Positions 1 to 11,396 of a DNA stretch of 64,000 nt are shown here, one piece after another. The DNA lies in the NCBI RefSeq assembly GCF_001640805.2, contig NC_066838.1, positions 17,823,718 through 17,887,717 of the forward strand. Reading direction: 5' to 3'. Position 1 is the stretch's first letter. Every line of letters starts with the position of its first letter. The DNA is from Lates calcarifer. Its lineage: Eukaryota > Chordata > Actinopteri > Centropomidae. Under the pieces are notes generated by a model, which saw only the letters and a list, made by a program, of their open reading frames with translations, was not told the DNA's origin and made no database searches. The translations under genes and the position numbers were made by a program.

Positions 1-150
1 CAACAAAATCCATCTGCCAACACCCCTGAAGTTCATGAATTACTCACTAATGTTTGTTTAATCCACACAAAAATTAAGCGTTAAAAACCACATGTTGTGG
101 TTGTACAGGGGGCTATACCTGTGGCCAGGCACAGGAAGAAAGCAAATAAC
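1..150. repeat. Teleost interspersed repeat in qars1 intron 6
   Basis: This stretch lies in the intron after qars1 coding exon 6. It carries a phrase familiar from many percomorph genomes: 'tttgtttaatcc' followed by 'gttgtggttgtacaggggg'. A second, diverged member of the same family appears to lie at about 35430-35700 (shared 'gttgtagttttatg' and 'ggttatgtgctgga' types of sequence). No coding capacity is visible. The family identification is from memory and both ends are approximate; the left end is cut by the window edge. Confidence 0.55.
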
Positions 151-185
151 CAAATTTCCCATTTAAATAATTGTTGAAGCTTCAC

Positions 186-2278
186 CTTAGGTTTCTTCTC
201 CAGGTCAGCCTCTGTCTTGGGTCCTAGAAGGTGAAGGACCTTTAAGACCAAAGCCAGAGTTAGTTAGGATATTCTGTGAGAACAACCTAACAACCTCAGA
301 TCAAATTATTCAATCACAATGACTGATAAACTACTGCTAATATTCTTTTTCCAACACACCTGCATGTCCACCTCATTTTTGATGACCTTCCCATCAGCCC
401 ATTTCAAGGCAGAGCGTGCCTCTCCTGCAACAGACACAAAAGCTCAGTGAGACGTTCTGTCTATCTGTTAGGCTTTAACGGTTTCAAAAACATTTAACTA
501 ATCAAGCGTGAGATCATACCCATTAGTAATCCCATGTTGAAGTGGTACCTCTCCTTCAACAGCTGTTCCTTGTGCTTCTTGATCACAGACTCCACCTGCA
601 CAACATTCCACAGTCAATGAACGCAACACGCCCCGTAACGATGGTAAAAGGAGATAGTTCTGGTCAGTGTAAGCACTTACTGCGTCTTCAATCTGCTCTG
701 GTGTTATGACCACGCCTACTCCACATGCTTCTTCAAATTCCTTCTGGTTGATGGGGTCCTGAGGATGACTCTTCACAAAGTCCAGTGCCGCTGCAAAAAA
801 ACGAATGGAGTGTAAATTATTGAAGCAGGCTAATACAGAAGACATTTTAATCCAGTTACTCTTATTCACATCTAGGCAGCCCATATATCAGGCTGGCACA
901 CACTGACTCTGCTTTCTCTCTTCCTCTCAATGCTTCTAAACTCGATCACTATCCACCTCCCCAGCCTCCTTCATGATTTCCATTAGATGTAGTATCAGGA
1001 TATTTTACACTCGGTATATCATATCCATTAAATGCTGTGCATTTCAGGCTTAGTCTGAGGTTTCTGACCTCTAGGACAGTTTGTATCAAGCTTATTGGGA
1101 TTTGTTTCAGAGCATCACATGAGCACAGACACAGCAAATTCGAATACATATCATGCTGAAATAAATTCTTTTAAAACTTGTGTCCTGGAGTGCAGTGGTG
1201 GGTGACTGAATGCAATTTAATGAACTGCCAAAAACTGCTTGCATTGTGTTCAGGATCAGTCTGGTTAAGTTAAAATGTGTTGTCTTATCAAATACCCTTG
1301 TATTCAGTTTGTGATCACACAGTTTTGGTAACTCATCAGTCAGAATTTACCTGCCAGCTGAAGCTCTGTGCAGATTTTGCGCTGAACTATACTGTCTGCA
1401 AGGAATGCCAGACGTTTTGCATCTTTAAGGCGAGATGCCATATTGTACAGCAGTGTGCCCATGGCTTTGTCCACTCCTGATGCCCCATGAACACGCTGGG
1501 CCTATTGAAACCAAGGAGAAAAGACCACAATTAATAATTTCCTTCAAAATATATGAGTGTCAGAAGCTAATGAGCTGTGGTGAAGTTAAGACAGACAGGG
1601 GATATCAGTGTCACTACTTTTCTCTTACTGGTACCAGCCACTCTAATGTATAAATTTGCTAGTTTTACAGTTTTCTATAATAGTTAACTCAACATCTTAT
1701 GTCTTTGACTGTTGGGAAGGCAAAAAAGTAATTCTACAGGGAGCTTCAGGGAATAATGACCAGCATTTATTGATCAGTTATTAAGAGGCTGTTGTACCTT
1801 CGTGGTGTAATGTTTTTTTTTTAAAACAAACTTGACGTGATTAATTTAATTATATAGACCTAAATTATATAGAGTAACCCTGGGTATCTGTGGCCCCTGG
1901 GCAGTTTCCCTTTTGCAGTCCAGCCTTGTTGCAACGGAATCTGAGGTCTGCGAAAATGAAAGTACAGTGACCCTTCAAATACTCAGTCATGAGAAAGATA
2001 TCTTAGAGATAGTGAGTTACTCAGACACTGATTATATCTCTAAACCCATTAACAGAGTACGTTTAAAAAGCTAAGAAGAACAGGTACAACAAGTGAAGTG
2101 AGAAGAAGTGAATGTCACAGCTGTCCTTCCAGGGCAGTTCAGATTCCCCCAACACGCCGAGTCGTACCTGAGTAACCGCTTCTTTCAAGGCAGAACTCAA
2201 AGCTTCATTCTTCATCGTTTCTTTCGCTTTCTGCTCACTGAGCCCTATGGAAGTGAAAAGTGTCAACGTATCCGCCAT
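186..2278 (-). CDS. qars1: Glutaminyl-tRNA synthetase, 5' part (six coding exons; continues beyond the left edge)
   Basis: Cytosolic enzyme that charges tRNA-Gln with glutamine; in vertebrates part of the multi-synthetase complex. Read on the minus strand, coding exons are 2278-2168, 1501-1351, 790-681, 595-520, 424-360 and 239-186, all with AG/GT borders and compatible phases. The protein starts [20 protein letters not shown], matching the vertebrate QARS N terminus (LFTSLGLSEQKARET). It continues through [56 protein letters not shown] and [16 protein letters not shown]. This is the non-catalytic N-terminal appended region (about 190 residues visible); the Rossmann catalytic core lies outside the window. 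The start is the first ATG of exon 1 and aligns with the human start. No further exon was recognised in 1-185. It is divergent from ogg1. Confidence 0.95.
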
Positions 2279-3005
2279 TTTTCCACCGTTATTTAGCGGC
2301 TAGACCAGAGCCACACAGACACGCCACCACCGTGCAAGACTTTCCTTCTCGGAGAGAGAGCTCGGGACGACTTCCTGTACGCCTCAAAGAAAGAAAGAAA
2401 AAAAATAGTATAAGCCAATAGGATAAGGCGGGTGCGGATAGTATGAACCAATCGTGAATGGTTTTGAGTCGAAGTTACCGCCTACTACGAGCGAGAAAGC
2501 CAATCAGCGGCTGTGTTGACATCAGTGAGGGAGGGGTTACCGGAATCAGCGTAATGTTGCATCAGATTGACATTCAGTTACTTCGAACAATTATTAACAT
2601 GAAATTTGTACCACAATTGCTCCGTATTTACGTCAGATTACGTTTTGATTTACAAACACCTAAACATTGCACTTTTCGAAAACTTTTCTCTCCACATATA
2701 TGCGTCTTTACAACGCCGTTTAAGGTTTTTGTTGTCCATCATTAACTGTAAGCTAAAACAACTCCGCGAAAGTTGTCTACATTGGTTGGTGGGAGGTTAA
2801 AGTGTACAACGAAGTTGTATCTCCCTGTAAAGTCACTTTATATTAATATGTAGGGTTTGTTTCATGCTGCCGCGTGCACAGAATTGCTGTACGATGCGTT
2901 TTTATAATACCAGGACACCGTGGTGGGGCAGCATACGCTTGTGTTAACCTCTAACCAACAGGGTTAGTGTTAGCACAGACGTCTCTGGTTAGCATCAATA
3001 CAATC
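2279..3005. promoter_or_regulatory. Divergent intergenic region between qars1 and ogg1
   Basis: 727 bp separate the qars1 and ogg1 start codons, so both 5' UTRs and both core promoters must lie here or in upstream exons not recognised. No clear TATA box sits at a convincing distance for either gene. Small open frames here have no recognisable similarity. Treating it as a shared or paired promoter is inference from geometry alone. Confidence 0.55.
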
Positions 3006-5384
3006 ATGGCCAAACATGCGGTGCTGTCATCGGGGGCAAAAATGTGGAGATCTCTGGTCTGTTTAAAGTCAGAGCTGCGCCTGGACCTCACTCTTGCCTG
3101 TGGACAGTCTTTCCGGTAGGTCGAGCAGATTTATACAGACTTTGAACTTCATATGAAACAAGTGAGCTCAGATCATCCCTATGGCCTTGCATTAACATAT
3201 AGTAACCCGCAGCTGGAGAGAAACCGCAGAGGGCCACTGGACCGGAGTGATGGGAGGACGAGTGTGGACTCTAACCCAGACAGATGACACCCTGTGGTAC
3301 CACGTTTATAAAAACCAAGACGGGCAGAAGATGGGAAGTGACAGGAAGAGGAGAGCTGGAGTTTCTCTCCAGGAGGAAAACAACTCAGAGAAGAGATTCA
3401 AAGGGGCTTTGAAGAAGGAAGAGGAGGAGATGTTGGCTGTGACTTCAGTGCAGGACACTGAGGAGGAAGAAGAGAAGCTGAGAGATTACCTCCAGCTGAA
3501 TGTGAAGCTGGAGGAGTTGTACAGAGAATGGGGAGCTGCAGACCCCCACTTCAGGAAAATTGCAGACATCTTCACAGGTCAGCTCATATGTGCCTTTGCA
3601 TTCCTGATATCACTAATTATTATGCATTAAGCAGTGACTGAGTCAGTATTTGTTTTATGAAATGTGACTCAAATGTAAAATTTGGTCTTTCTCAGGTGTG
3701 CGAATGCTGCGTCAGGACCCGACTGAATGCCTGTTTTCTTTCATTTGCACCTCCAACAACCACATCTCTCGTATCCAGGGCATGGTGGAGAGACTGTGTC
3801 AGGCTCTGGGTGCCCCACTGTGCCAACTGGACGAAACCTCTTACTATGACTTTCCTTCCCTGACTGCACTTGCAGGTGCTCTGTTCTTTCCCCACAGACA
3901 CTAAATACCTGTTTATAATCTTGCCAAGAAAACTTCTACGTGTGATGCAGTGTTTACAACTATATCAGGGCTCTGGGTCCCTTGAGTCCCCAGTAACTCA
4001 CTTCGGCCATAGTTGCCATAGGGTTAGTGGGGAGGCCTTGATTTGTTTTGTTGCCATTGCAAAAGTATTTTCAACCTCAGTCATCTTACAGAAGACAGAC
4101 AAATGTCCTTACAACCACTGCCTATCATTGATGGTTCAGTGGTACAAATCCACATTTGACTTGATTAGTTTAACTACAGCCCTACAGCAGCACCACCATT
4201 AACACTGACCAATACTGAGTCATAACCTGGGTGACAATCAGTGATACCAAATACACATGTTTACGTATAGGTTCACAAACAAAATGAAAGAGACCCGCTG
4301 CCATAATTCATCAAAACAGCCTGTCACATTCATGTCTGGATCCTATATTTATACCAACCTATCAAGTTTATTAAAAATTAGTAATATGAGTGAAGTAGCC
4401 AAATTGAGAGTCATCTTGAGTAACTAGTCATTGAAATGTTTATATCCAATAAAAAAAAAAAGCACATGCAAAGAGCAGGCTCACTTACTGTCATCATAAT
4501 TGTATGTTTTCTTCATTGTGATTGGCAGACAGCAGCGTAGAGGCATGTCTCAGGGATCTCGGTTTTGGATACAGGGCTCGGTTTCTGCAGCAGAGCGCAA
4601 AGCAAGTTCTGGACACCCATGGTCTCCAGTGGCTTGAAGGTCTACGCAGCATTCCATATCTGCAGGCCCGTGATGCTCTGCGTGCGCTTCCTGGTGTGGG
4701 CACCAAGGTACAGCAGCCTTTTATGTTTTCCTAAAATGAAGTGAACATGTACTAACAAGTAATGAGGGCTCTGTGTCATCCTGTAGGTGGCAGACTGTGT
4801 ATGTCTGATGTCCCTGGATAAGGCAGAGGCCGTGCCCGTCGACACACATGTGTGGCAGATCGCTAAACGCGACTACAAATATGCTGCTGGGAACGGACAG
4901 AAGAGCATCACAGATAAACTTCACAGAGATATTGGTTGGTATTCACACATCTCAGTAGTTTCAAGTGGTTGCAAATGTTGAGTAATTATTCTCTTTAATT
5001 CTTAACACAACGTGTACTGTTATATTTCTACACAGGTGATTTTTTCAGAAAACTGTGGGGTCCTTATGCTGGTTGGGCACATTCGGTCAGTGTGTTATTT
5101 AGCACTCAGTATCTGTTTCTGTCACGTCTCCCTCTCCACGTCTCTCTGCTGTAACCACAAAGTGCCTCTTTCTGTTTTAGGTGTTGTTCTGTGCTGATCT
5201 CAAGAAGTTCCAAAAGTTAAAAGAAACGCCACATCTGATGCAGCCGAAGAAAGAGGAAAAGGATGAAGAAGAAATGAGGGTAGCGTGCAAGAAAGCAAAA
5301 ATCAGGACGGAGGAAAATGGAACTGTGAAGCACACGAAAACCAAGAAAACAAAGACGTCTGTCAAGAATGAGAAGGCGGTATGA
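3006..5384 (+). CDS. ogg1: 8-oxoguanine DNA glycosylase/AP lyase (complete, seven coding exons)
   Basis: Bifunctional base-excision-repair enzyme that removes 8-oxoguanine opposite C and nicks the abasic site. Exons: 3006-3115, 3213-3577, 3696-3875, 4529-4707, 4787-4934, 5036-5085, 5181-5384; all GT-AG, phases continuous, 411 aa. Family landmarks in order: [58 protein letters not shown], then the helix-hairpin-helix motif [15 protein letters not shown]. The catalytic Lys (human K249) is Lys278, the last codon of exon 4; the catalytic Asp (human D268) is Asp297 in VPVDTHVW. Both are shifted by +29. The shift is explained by an acidic/lysine-rich insert around residues 75-125. The C terminus (about 65 residues, KKEEKDEEE...[10 protein letters not shown]) is longer than in human (345 aa) and resembles a nuclear localisation tail. 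The start ATG lies before the conserved SELRLDL block; a weak N-terminal targeting role is possible but unproven. Confidence 0.96.
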
Positions 5385-5948
5385 GGTAAACAAGCTTCTC
5401 ACATCAGGATTCACATCCGGTTACTCCAACACACTTTGTGTTTTGGCTTTTTTATATTGGGGAAGCAAGACAAACACATAACAAGCGATTTAACAGAGAT
5501 AGACATTACATGACCACATATACATACAATACTACAGTGGGACAAGCATTACATTGAACGCGGACTGTGGTGTAAGTGTAAGAGATGAATTGATAAGGTG
5601 CACAACTGTGTAGGAAAGAAAAAAGAAAAACTGGCAGCTTTTTCTGTCACTTTATAGCTGTAGATACCCCTTTTTCATATCTTTTTACTTAAGGAAAAAG
5701 GAAGATGAGAGAAGAAGGAAGAAAAACACTTAAAAAACTGTTCATTCAGCTTTATTTGAAAACCCACTGGAATTAAAAATGTAGGAGATTTATTTGTCAG
5801 GAACACAGTATAAACTTGATTACTGTAAAATGATTCTCAGGGGTTTTGTGTTCATATGTTTTTATATTTTACTGTAACCTATCATATGTCTACCTCCCCA
5901 TGAGTTCACTATTACAAATGCAGTACATTGATGTTTTTTTTTTTTTAC

Positions 5949-5954
5949 AATAAA
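5949..5954 (+). terminator. Candidate ogg1 polyadenylation signal (AATAAA)
   Basis: AATAAA lies about 565 bp after the ogg1 stop codon, in A/T-rich DNA after a T run. It is the best canonical hexamer seen soon after the gene, but no transcript evidence is available. Confidence 0.4.
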
Positions 5955-6066
5955 AACAAAATAACTTATATTCTGGTATTTCTTAAATTAAATATATTAA
6001 TTCAGAGGTATGCTCAAGCACAGTGAAACCATCAGTCACATTTGTGTTAAGTGTTCCCAGTAGTGG

Positions 6067-6080
6067 CCGCTAGATGGCAA
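6067..6080 (+). promoter_or_regulatory. CTCF-like motif 1
   Basis: CCGCTAGATGGCAA resembles the CTCF core (CCASYAGRKGGCRS) with two mismatches. It lies downstream of ogg1. A single short motif gives weak support. Confidence 0.3.
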
Positions 6081-7155
6081 TATACCACAGAAGATATTGC
6101 TCTGCAAAATAATATCATAGTGGGCCATTTGCTTTAGCCAGTTTTTTTTTTTTTTTAAAAAGAGAACAAACTGCACTATTTCCCTGGGTGAATATTATTT
6201 GTCAAGCCCCCAGGTTCCTGTTACACCATGTACTCACACGCCATGGCATTTGTGTGCCTGTCTGAAAAGGTCATAGGACGCCAAAACGGGTGTTTCTTCC
6301 GTGAATTCCCAGCATTAAAATAGTATGTCTGTCTGTTGGATCATAAAAAGCTGTTTGGCTGGGTGGCTGTGAAGTGCCATGGTGTCTGAATGTTTATCTA
6401 TAGGCATTAGTTGACTGTGTCAGCTGGTCTTTTTATAGCAGGGATTGCAGTTATCGGCTGTCACTGCTTGGGACGAGTGTGACTGTCTGTAGTGACAGCA
6501 TGGACGTGTCTCCTGGAGCGTTTGACCTAATAATGTCCCTTTATGACAGTGACTGAGCAATATTTTAGTTTGTTTGAAATATATGTAAAGAAATTATTCT
6601 GAAATGTGTCTACAGCGTACGTAACCTTTGGGTCTCGTTCTTGCCCTAATTTGAGAAATATTTTAGGACATGTCGGCTTAAGTGAGCAGGTGCATCATGT
6701 GTGTAGTTGTTGCATCTGCGTGTCTATATGTGCATGTCTTATACCCATACAAGAGCTTGTTTTATTTGTGGAAGAGTGTGCAGTCATGTGAGTTAATGAA
6801 TATGTGAGTCAGCTTTCATCCCCACTCCAGTTGAGCTGAACAGAAGCTGGGGCCCAGCTTTAAGGCAGAATCAGACTGAAGAGGAAAAAACAGATAGAAT
6901 AATAGTAAAAAAAAAAAAAAAAAGAAAAAAAGAAGAGAGAATGAGATAGGTGGAAGTGTGCTTTAGGTGGGGACATGAATTTTAAAGGAAAAGCCACGCG
7001 TGCACGCAAGTTTACTTGCAAAGACGAAAACAACACAACAGTGGCCTGTGCGTTATGTAAGAGGTGGGTCACAGCTTGTGTTTTGCCCTCAGGGATTGCT
7101 CATTTGAAAGGACATCTCTCAGCGTGCCTTCTTTCTCAAAAAGCTCCTCCTTCAG

Positions 7156-7169
7156 GCACCAGGGGGCGC
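7156..7169 (+). promoter_or_regulatory. CTCF-like motif 2
   Basis: GCACCAGGGGGCGC matches the vertebrate CTCF core at every position but the first. It sits between ogg1 and the prrt3 upstream region, in the same orientation as motif 1 about 1.1 kb away. Occupancy cannot be judged from sequence. Confidence 0.45.
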
Positions 7170-7466
7170 CATGTTTAGAGCTCAAGTAAAAGGGAAAGGC
7201 CTCCGACTATTTCCAGATGTGCAGCAGTGAGTTTGTATTTGTTTGGCTTTGGGTGACAGCATGTGAGAGGTGGTTTTGTGGTAGCTGACTTTAAGAGATG
7301 TGGGGACTTGTGTTGTCAAGTGTGTGTGTGTGTGTGCTCATGGATAAAAGAACCAGATGGGGAATGTCTGTTTTTGGCTGATGCAATTAATTAAAAATCT
7401 GACATTCAAGGTGCTTTATCACACGTGGTGGAGAAATGTAAAAAGCCCAAACACTCATTTATCAGT

Positions 7467-7770
7467 TTATTAGGAACATTTAGCTAAAACTGATGGAGTC
7501 TAATACAACCAGCAATAAATCCTTCTTCGGGATGTAGTTTAAGGTGCTGATGAACTGCATTGTTTATGTTGAGAGGTGTTCCTATTAATCTGTTCACTCC
7601 ATTCAAATGAGTGAGGCTAGGCTAAACAACAGACACAGCTCTTTGTATGATACAATGCAGTTTTATAGCACCACAAACTGCAGCCTCCAAAATTTATTTA
7701 AGGACTGTAGGATTTTATTGAAGGAGTGTCGTATTGGATTTCACTAGTTTAAGCTAGGTGTTCCTAATAA
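7467..7770. mobile_element. MITE-like element with terminal inverted repeats
   Basis: The element begins TTATTAGGAACA and ends TGTTCCTAATAA, an exact 12 bp inverted repeat. The inverted match extends imperfectly to about 24 bp (AGCTAAAAC inside the left end, GTTTAAGCT inside the right). An internal 'gagaggtgttcctattaa' near 7571 repeats part of the terminal sequence. No transposase frame is present, so it is non-autonomous. A family with 'aacacctagctaaaactaatg' is common in fish as I remember it; superfamily not assigned. Confidence 0.7.
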
Positions 7771-9109
7771 TTAACAACCAAGTATATGTAGCCATAAAGC
7801 AGCCCTGCTGATTGATTTGCAACATTGCCCATAATGGCCTTATACAACCAAAGATGATAAAGCAACACAGTATAAATGGTATAGATTGCAATAATATAGT
7901 TCGTCTAATAGATTCTGTCCTGTATATAGTTTTGCTTTGATATAAGGTGCTTCAGTGGAATTGCATAAGTGGTAATTGGGAATACCTTTACTGTGTAATA
8001 TACTTGAAGGTATGTAATAATAATAATTATTATTATTATGATAAACAGAATTTATTCAGTTTAAAGTGTAAATCTCTGACAGTTTTTCACAGTACAGTCA
8101 TGTTGCCCTTTATGTCAGAGCTAACCATATTTGTCAAAGGGATAAACTTTTTAAAATCTTAGCGTTGTTTTTATCAAATTATTTTTTTTAAATTGATTTT
8201 TTCATATCCATTTTCTCTGCCCTGAACCCAAACATGGTCTCCATGCACATCCACACTCTGTCTGCTACTTAAAATGATGGATGTTATTATTCCTGAATAG
8301 TAACAGATGTATTATATAACAGTTTCTGATTCAGTACCTAAAATGGATAAAATTAAACGAAAGTTGTGTTGATTCACCTTAGATGTGGTGAAACCCAACG
8401 CTGCTGGAGATAGCTGTGGGGGAGCGCAGCGGACGGGGGAGGCGGTCCCCTTGTGGAGGTCTGTCTTTGGGGCCCGGAGTTGGGCAGATTATTCCTTGGT
8501 GTCTAGACAACCATAGGGTGAGGGGGGGAAAGCCACAGAGAGAAAAACTGAGAGCACAGAGCTGGCAGAGGTATTTTAGATCTTAAGCTTTTCTGCCTCG
8601 TGTGTGGATGGACGTTAGCATATGACGGTCTTGGCTGTTCTTAATGAAAGAGGCTTATTTTGTGGAGAAAATTAATACTCTCTACCATCTGATAGAATCC
8701 CTGCTTGGCCAGCGGCGGCGATTAAGGTTCAATGCCTTATAGATTGGGTGGAAGAAACAGTTCCGTCTGCTCCGGTGTTAGATTTCAGAGCCCCTACCAG
8801 GATCAATTCAAATGACCAAGAGGAATGTATTCACCACATTCCTGGACAAAGATGGTATAGAAACACTATCCACAGTATATATGGGTGTGGGATAGCAGAA
8901 GTTCCTTGGGCGGTTTTGGTGTGTGTCGGTGTCAGTGCAGCTAACTCCCTCCTTTTTAAGAATTTGTTCATTTAGGAAGCTTTAAATAAGGCTGACGTCT
9001 CGCTTTATTTAAAGCCCTCTAAAAATTCCCCTATATGAATCAAGAGCTGTTGTTAAAGGTGATATATATGTGTAACTTACAGAGTTGACCTGCTTTAATT
9101 TTAAGATCC
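7771..9109. other. Intergenic DNA, no gene recognised
   Basis: Mostly A/T-rich unique-looking DNA. It includes a perfect (TAA)n/(TTA)n palindromic microsatellite at about 8015-8038 and a slightly GC-richer stretch at 8395-8530. A 75-residue open frame at 8748-8975 has no recognisable family and no splice context. Confidence 0.5.
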
Positions 9110-9300
9110 ACAGTGGTGGAAAGTAATGAAGTACATTGCCTAAAGTACCATACTTAAGTGCCAGTCTGGAGGTACTTGTACTTTACTGGAGTACTTCCAG
9201 TTTATGCTACTTTATACTTCTACTCCACTACATTTCAGAGGGGAATATTTTATGTTTATACTGCACTACATTTATCTTTGTAACTGTACAGAAGAAAATG
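9110..9300. repeat. Teleost 'stepwise tactttact' interspersed repeat
   Basis: The text 'agtggtggaaagtaatgaag', 'ggtacttgtactttactgga' and 'acttctactccactacattt' is the signature of a very abundant percomorph interspersed repeat, recognised from memory. It is non-coding. The 5' end near 9110 is clear; the 3' part after 'ctacatttatctttgtaact' is diverged, so the right end is approximate. Confidence 0.7.
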
Positions 9301-11141
9301 TGAATGGTTACATGTTTCCATTAACTATCCTTATCTGAATATGCGAGTATGGAATATTTTAATGGTGCAGTTTTGCTTTTACTCAAAGGATCTGTGAGAC
9401 ATATGAAAAATTTATCTATGTCTTTATAGATTATGTCAAACCAGCTCAGGACAGAGGGGAATTATGGGATAGTAATCTGCTTGTCAAAACTGTGGGTGTG
9501 ACCACTTGTCTTAAAGACTACTTTAGAAAAGTCGGCTCATGTCAGTACAAAAGTGCAAATTAAAAGAAACAACATGGCACCACCAGAAGTTCAAATATCT
9601 CACTTATCATGAGTTTGGACCCGCCTGAGCTCTCCCTTATTTCAATCAGAGCCTGTTTAGTATTCAGACAAGAGGACAGGAGACCTGTGTAGGAGGGAAG
9701 ATTTATCTGGGACTTTTTAGATTTCATTTCACAGGGTCAGATGAATCAGCGAGTGCATTAGTACACCAGATTACAGTAATCTCGTTACAAGAGAAATATA
9801 ACTGGATAACAGTCAATTAATACTACACTGCAGAGGTGAGTACATGAGAGGTGGATGTACACATACATTAAATGCCTAAATGTGATAAGAATCTAAAATA
9901 AAAAAAAAGCTTAATATTTAAGATTTATATATTTTAATTGTATGTTATATGTCCATCTACAGGATTACACTGTTTTAACAAATATCACATAAAGTTCATT
10001 AGTTTACATTTTTTTTGTGTAAATTACATGACATGACATCTCTTGCAAAAACTATCTCGAGATAGACATCTATTCTTTATTCTCTATTTGCTGAATGTCT
10101 TTAAATGTAGAGGGTTTGATCACTTATCCCTGACGTAGGCTATAGAATATTAGTCATAATCCATGTGCAATAATGTGATTACCATGTTGAAGTGTCCCTG
10201 TTCTTTCTATCCAAACACTCCAGTGTCTCTCCTGCTGGTTCAGTAGTAATGTAATGGCATTAGGACAATCCTCTGAGCTGCGCGGGTTATTTTAGGACTC
10301 TACAGTACAGACAAGCTAATGAAAGTGACAAATACACGGAGAGGAAACAATGATTCATAGTGAGCTGGTTATCTTCTGGTAACCAAGTATGGTGTGCACT
10401 TCATGCCCTTTGCCATCTTTACTGTGTAGTATATCTGCTTTTGGGCTCAATCAGGGCAGAGCTGCAGTCCCAACAGCATGTCCAAACTAGGATGTTGTGT
10501 TTGTGCAAGACTAGAGAGACAATCGGGCAAGGGGGGAGACGAGGGAGGAGAGGCACCAAGCCAAGGTGCAGCATGAGGAAACAGTATCATGTTGGCTAAG
10601 GCTGGCTCGCTCCCCTCTACAAACTCTGGTTGGAGGGCAGGAGGAGAGAGGGAGGCTAGAGTTTCATGCACCGCTCTGTTCCCAGCTTATTGTCCTCCCT
10701 GCTGCTGCTGCACCGACACCCTGCCAGAAATGTCAGGTGCCTCCTCCTCACCTGTCCTCACGTGACACACCTTTCACCTCAACAATCCAGTTTAGAGCTG
10801 TATTCCCAGATATTATATATGGCTCAACCCCCCAGAACATGGATAGAGGCGCTGCATGCTGTGTGATGATGTCAATACCAGTGTCGTCATATTTCCACTG
10901 GGCACTGTCTGAACAGGCCGCCGCTGAGAGAAAGGTAGATGAGGTGATATACAGTTTACGCGGATATACTCAAGTACGTGCCGGATTGCTGTTGCGTAAC
11001 AGGAGTGCCAGGCGGTAGGTTGGTTGGTTGGTTGGTAGGTAGGTAGGCAATCGCGTTTATCCGCTTGTGAGGGAAAAAAATGAGAGGGAGGGAGCGATGG
11101 GAAGAGAGATGGAGCGGTTGGAGGGGGCGTGCATCTCCTTA
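9301..11141. other. Intergenic DNA upstream of prrt3, no gene recognised
   Basis: About 1.8 kb with no supported coding exon. Base composition shifts toward G/C and CpG from about 10900, and a (GGTT)n/(GGTA)n stretch lies at 11018-11046, just before the candidate prrt3 first exon. The 150-residue open frame at 10566-11018 has no recognisable motif. Confidence 0.45.
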
Positions 11142-11396
11142 CTAGCTCAGGACTGGAGAGAGCTGGCAGTGGTACAAGGCTGCTGAACGCAACCTCTCTG
11201 CGTGTGTGACTGATAGACGACCGTTTTCACCTCCACTTCCGCCAGTTGTATCCTCTGCGACTACAAAAATCGGCGAACTTGACCGACTCTTTTTCCCCCC
11301 ACCCTTGGATAACTCGATATGTCCTAGCCACTCATCATATCCTGCCGCAGAGGACGCCATCGGAGAGGAGCCGCACAGACCTGCAGGTACGTTTGT
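11142..11396 (+). promoter_or_regulatory. Candidate promoter / non-coding first exon of prrt3
   Basis: The locally CpG-containing stretch from about 10950 to 11500 ends a candidate exon at 11396 with a strong donor, CTGCAG|GTACGT. The next recognisable exon on this strand begins at 19591 with acceptor CCACCAG and 79 nt of 5' UTR before the prrt3 ATG, so prrt3 needs an upstream exon. This one is the best candidate seen. Its 5' end is a guess, and assignment to prrt3 is inference. Confidence 0.4.

Larger units (their letters stand above)
5385..7466. other. ogg1 3' UTR and intergenic DNA
   Basis: About 2 kb without a supported gene. It holds the probable ogg1 3' UTR (to about 5970), poly-A/poly-T runs near 5936, 6142 and 6907, a short (TG)n near 7320, and two CTCF-like motifs annotated separately. 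CAMK1, which adjoins OGG1 in human, was not recognised here. Confidence 0.6.

Noticed and set aside
6975..7178. 67-residue frame with Cys/His spacing reminiscent of a BED zinc finger
   Set aside because: Only one partial motif, no flanking exon or transposase sequence; chance cannot be excluded.
8748..8975. 75-residue open frame between ogg1 and prrt3
   Set aside because: No family similarity, no splice signals, no codon pattern that sets it apart.
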